NCBI GenBank assembly: GCA_002068715.1
Contig: MWAR01000141.1
Location: forward strand, 1 to 8,281
Direction of reading: 5' to 3'
Length of the DNA: 8,281 bases
Source of the DNA: a bacterium ADurb.Bin374
Lineage (GTDB): Bacteria > Riflebacteria > Ozemobacteria > Ozemobacterales > Ozemobacteraceae
Below the pieces are notes generated by a model. The model had not been told where the DNA came from. It saw only the letters and a program-made list of their open reading frames with translations, and ran no database searches. Below are positions 5,501 to 8,281 of the stretch, in pieces (position 1 is the first letter of the stretch; the number at the start of each line of letters is the position of its first letter). The position numbers and the translations under genes are program-made.

Positions 5501-6292
5501 TCAGACTAGGCCCCACGCATCGAGGATGGTCTTGTATCCGAAGTTGATCATCGGCGACATGATCTGCCCGACCAGGCCGAACGCGAGCAGCATGATCAGC
5601 AGAAACGGCCCCATCTCCTCGATCGCGCGGTACTGAACCCGGTATCTGGGCGGGAGGAAGTAGGAGAGCACCTTCGAGCCGTCGAGCGGCGGGAGGGGAA
5701 TGAGATTGAAACAGGCGAGGCTCAGATTGATGATGACCATCGACACCGCGAAGGCGAGATACAGTTCGCCGAAAAGCGGGGGGATGCCGAGGGTCGGAAT
5801 GAACCGTGCGCCAAGCCACATGAGGCCGCCTCCGCAGAAGGCGAGCACCAGGTTCGAGCCCGGACCTGCAAGCGAGACGGCCATCATCGCCCGGCCGGGA
5901 ATGCGGAAGTTGGAAGGATCGACGGGAACCGGCTTAGCCCAGCCGAAGTGGGTGAAGAGCAGCATCAGCGTTCCGAACAGCTCCAGGTGTCGCAGGGGAT
6001 TGAGGCTGAGCCGCCCCATCCGCTCGGGGGTCGGGTCGCCCAGGAACACGGCCATCGCGGCGTGGGCCCATTCGTGCACCGTGAGCGCGATCAGCACGAC
6101 GGGAATGGTGACGGCGGAGCTGATCAGCGATGCCATCAGCCTGCCCGGCCCGGCCAGGGCGAAGCTCAGCAGGAACAGGGCGGCGATGACGCCCCCGATC
6201 AGGTAGAGTTTATGGAGCGGGTTGCCGCCCGTTCCGCCCGGAGAGCGGAAGACGTAGACCCGAGAAGATCCGTTGGGCATGGTCCGTTTCAT
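5501..6292 (-). CDS. M50-family (site-2-protease-like) membrane zinc metalloprotease
   Basis: This 263-residue polytopic protein should cleave peptide bonds within the membrane. The zinc motif is HEWAH (H73, E74, H77) in a hydrophobic segment (about 57-80). The third ligand is probably D204 in NLIPLPPLDG (196-205). Other family marks are RLSLNPLRHLELFGTL (94-109), GWAKPVPVDPSNF (117-129) and SLAGPGSNLVLA (140-151), as in the short SpoIVFB/YwhC-like M50 group without PDZ domains. In the usual 'H-x-D-P-x-G' turn, this protein has HLELFG, a mild departure. Hydrophobic segments lie near 28-48, 57-80, 135-160, 176-200 and 228-250. The substrate is unknown. The first ATG, at 6292, lies 83 bases inside the upstream nucleotidyltransferase gene; a GAAAGG abuts it. 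A second ATG at 6280 (residue 5) has AGGA at longer spacing and may be the real start. The next Met (53) would lose the first membrane segment. Confidence 0.92.
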   Translation of the reverse strand: MKRTMPNGSSRVYVFRSPGGTGGNPLHKLYLIGGVIAALFLLSFALAGPGRLMASLISSAVTIPVVLIALTVHEWAHAAMAVFLGDPTPERMGRLSLNPLRHLELFGTLMLLFTHFGWAKPVPVDPSNFRIPGRAMMAVSLAGPGSNLVLAFCGGGLMWLGARFIPTLGIPPLFGELYLAFAVSMVIINLSLACFNLIPLPPLDGSKVLSYFLPPRYRVQYRAIEEMGPFLLIMLLAFGLVGQIMSPMINFGYKTILDAWGLV

Positions 6293-8281
6293 CCTTTCGT
6301 GAAGTGATGCTGCCGCGCAGCCTGCCTTCGAGGAGCGCGTCGAAAATGGTCCGCATGTGGGCCCCAGCCGGAATGCCGAGGGCGATCAGGTCATCCCCGC
6401 AGAGCTCGACGCGAACGCCGCGCAGCCTGCCGAGAAAATCGAAAATCTGACGGGCGCCGGCCTTGTCGAGCACGAACGCGACGAGCGCCACCAGCCCCTC
6501 GATGGGAAGCGGCTTCAGAAGCGTGAACAGCCCGACGTCGTCCTGTGCGGCGAGGCGCGCCAGCCTGAGCGGAACCTCGCTCAGGGCGCGAATGGATTTG
6601 ACGATGGCCGTCCGGCGGTTCGCGTGCATGCCCATCTCGATCAGCAGTTTTTCCGCCTGTTCGGGGGCGAGCGAAGCGAGAAGGCCGATCCAGTGCACGA
6701 CTTCGCCGTCGATCGGCTCGTGCAGGGGGGCGAAGCGCCTTATGATGCCGGGAATCAGCTTGAAGCGGGCGGGAAGCACCGACGCATCGGCGAGGTCCGG
6801 ATGCAGCACCCGCATCAGCTTCGCCGCATACAGCCTGTCGATCACGCGGCCCGGCGACTCCTCGTGGAGGCATCGCGTGATTTCGGCGCCGACGCGCTTG
6901 GGCGACAGTGTCGTCAGTGCTTCCCGCTGCCGCGCGAGATCGAAGGCCCGCTGTGTGTCCTCGGCCAGGTCGAAATGGAACCGGCAGGCGAACCGGATCG
7001 CCCGGAACATGCGCGTCGGGTCCTCGAGAAAACTGAACGAGTGCAGAATGCGGATGCGCCCTTCATGCAGGTCGCGAAGGCCGCCGAACAGGTCGACGAG
7101 CGTCAGGAACGAGCCGGCCGACAGGTCGAGAGCCATGGCGTTGATCGAGAAGTCGCGCCGGCTGAGATCGTTCGCGATGCCGCCCAGCTCGACCTGCGGC
7201 AGGGCGCCCACCTGGGCGTAATGCTCGCGCCGTGCCGACGTGAAATCGATTTTCAGGTCCTCGAACGACAGCCGAGCCGTCCGGAACCGGTCGAATACCG
7301 TCAGGTGTGCCTTCAGCTCGGCCGAGACGGCTTCGGCAAACGGCAGGGCGTCACCGATGACGACCACGTCCATGTCGAGGTTCGGCCGCTCCAGCAGCAG
7401 GTCGCGCACGAAGCCGCCGACGGCATACGCGGCGATCTTCCTCGCTTCGGCCGTGGCGCTCACCTTTCGCAGCACGTGCAAAACCTTGATCGGCGTGACC
7501 CGCTTCAACAGCGTTTCCATCGCGTTGCGGTCGGGAACCGGGACCGGCTCGACCTGCTGCAGATACTCGGCCGGCGGCGGCAGCAGCTCGCGCAGGCCGC
7601 GCAGAACTTCGCGCGCGGTGACGATGCCGAGAATTCGCCCTTCCTCGATGACGGGGATCTTCGTCACGTCATGCCGCACCATCAGCTTCCGCACGATGCG
7701 CACCGGCGTCTCGCGCGTCACGAACGGCGGCTGGCTCGGAACGAACGGCGCGATGGGGCTGTCCCAGAGGTCCATCTGGACGGCCCGGTCGAGATCGCGT
7801 CGGGTCACGATGCCGGCGAACTGGTCGCCCCGCTTCACCACCAGCGACATCAGGTTGAACCGGAGCATCATGTCGTGCGTGTTCGCGACCGTCTGCGACT
7901 CGTCGACGCATTTCGGGCTCACCGTCATGACGTCGCCGGCGGTGCTGTCGGCTGGAAGCCTCGACGAAAGCAGCTCCACAAGACTTTTGCGAACCGAGTC
8001 CGGCTCCCCGTCGGGAAGGGTGAACCGCGTCCACCGCTCGTCGGGCCGGGCGTGCAGATCCTTGAACAGCCCCGAAACCTCGAGGTCGGGAATGCGCGAT
8101 CGGGCGTAGATCCATGCCTGGCGGCCGCTCGTGACGCCCGCGACCAGGATGTGCGCGTCGATGCGCGACCACAGGGTGTCCATGACCGGGGTCAGGTCCT
8201 GGACGTTGCCGAGCGTTTTCGCCACGGTCAGCGTTACCGGCCAGTGCCGGATGTCGGTGCTTTCGGCCTGCGTCAGAAGGT
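6210..8281 (-). CDS. DHHA1-remnant/CBS-CBS/poly(A) polymerase-type tRNA nucleotidyltransferase fusion (5' end outside window)
   Basis: The frame is open to the right edge. Residue numbers count from the GTG codon at 8225, with 18 more in-frame codons upstream. QDLTPVMDTLWSRIDAHILV (9-28) and VWIY-like AWIYARSRIPDLEV (37-50) look like the end of a DHH/DHHA1 unit, so GTG 8225 is probably internal. Two CBS domains follow (about 96-150 and 158-212; TAGDVM, GIVTRRDL, KIPVIEEGRILGIVTAREVL). The nucleotidyltransferase head has GGFVRDLLLERPNLDMDVVV (270-289), with catalytic aspartates D284/D286. It also has RRDFSINAMALDL (356-368) and EDPTRMFRAIRFACRF (401-416). The tail ends with GDDLIALGIPAG (610-621). 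The family adds A, C or CCA to tRNA 3' ends; A-only versus CCA activity cannot be told here. DHH-CBS-CBS-nucleotidyltransferase fusions are known. The expected GGGH motif of DHHA1 is not seen. It is followed by the M50 gene, an order I recall from Geobacter-like genomes. Confidence 0.9.
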   Translation of the reverse strand, partial: LLTQAESTDIRHWPVTLTVAKTLGNVQDLTPVMDTLWSRIDAHILVAGVTSGRQAWIYARSRIPDLEVSGLFKDLHARPDERWTRFTLPDGEPDSVRKSLVELLSSRLPADSTAGDVMTVSPKCVDESQTVANTHDMMLRFNLMSLVVKRGDQFAGIVTRRDLDRAVQMDLWDSPIAPFVPSQPPFVTRETPVRIVRKLMVRHDVTKIPVIEEGRILGIVTAREVLRGLRELLPPPAEYLQQVEPVPVPDRNAMETLLKRVTPIKVLHVLRKVSATAEARKIAAYAVGGFVRDLLLERPNLDMDVVVIGDALPFAEAVSAELKAHLTVFDRFRTARLSFEDLKIDFTSARREHYAQVGALPQVELGGIANDLSRRDFSINAMALDLSAGSFLTLVDLFGGLRDLHEGRIRILHSFSFLEDPTRMFRAIRFACRFHFDLAEDTQRAFDLARQREALTTLSPKRVGAEITRCLHEESPGRVIDRLYAAKLMRVLHPDLADASVLPARFKLIPGIIRRFAPLHEPIDGEVVHWIGLLASLAPEQAEKLLIEMGMHANRRTAIVKSIRALSEVPLRLARLAAQDDVGLFTLLKPLPIEGLVALVAFVLDKAGARQIFDFLGRLRGVRVELCGDDLIALGIPAGAHMRTIFDALLEGRLRGSITSRKDETDHAQRIFSGLRLPLSGRNGRQPAP

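Noticed and set aside
7240..8109. Long plus-strand open frame (289 codons) opposite the nucleotidyltransferase fusion
   Set aside because: Its product is dominated by Ser, Arg and Thr without motifs; the minus strand encodes well-formed CBS and nucleotidyltransferase domains.
8223..8225. GTG at 8225 as the start of the nucleotidyltransferase gene
   Set aside because: The frame remains open for 18 more codons to the edge, and the protein around this codon already looks like the interior of a DHH/DHHA1 unit, so the gene most likely begins outside the window.
1..8281. CRISPR array, tRNA or rRNA gene, transposase, phage or toxin-antitoxin system
   Set aside because: No tandem spaced repeats, cloverleaf-like sequence, terminal repeats or matching protein motifs were seen on either strand.

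Overview
The window is GC-rich bacterial chromosome. It holds seven protein-coding genes packed tightly on two strands, and no RNA gene, CRISPR array, insertion sequence or phage gene that I can recognise. The content is housekeeping or envelope-type: sugar-nucleotide epimerase, GT4 glycosyltransferase, RarA, an HD-domain protein, a DUF3592-like membrane protein, an M50 (site-2-protease-like) membrane protease, and a CBS/poly(A)-polymerase-type tRNA nucleotidyltransferase fusion. I recall a DHH-CBS-CBS-nucleotidyltransferase gene followed by an M50 protease from Geobacter-like Deltaproteobacteria and other deep-branching anaerobic bacteria. That fits a GC-rich anaerobe outside the standard model lineages, but the sequence alone does not fix the phylum. 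Layout: (1) 1-856, minus strand: the N-terminal half of a DUF885-family protein, cut by the left edge. (2) 857-1055: the only sizeable non-coding gap, a divergent promoter region. (3) 1056-5049, plus strand: four genes in two translationally coupled pairs. Epimerase and glycosyltransferase share an ATGA, and rarA and the HD-domain gene share another ATGA. Nine bases separate the pairs, and an extended -10 box lies across that junction. (4) 5050-5076: a short convergent gap containing a hairpin. (5) 8281-5077, minus strand: the tRNA nucleotidyltransferase fusion (5' end outside the window), the M50 protease starting inside it, then the small DUF3592-like gene 25 bases further on. How the genes may work together: the epimerase/GT4 pair looks like a minimal sugar-donor plus transfer module for a surface glycan. 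RarA with the coupled HD protein suggests a replication-fork or nucleotide-related partner pair. The minus-strand genes join tRNA 3'-end maturation with membrane proteolysis by synteny only. I found no clearly novel defence or mobile system. The points most worth a second look are the possible leaderless start of rarA, the missing GGGH motif in the DHHA1-like remnant of the nucleotidyltransferase fusion, the 83-base overlap between that gene and the M50 gene, and the HD protein coupled to RarA.
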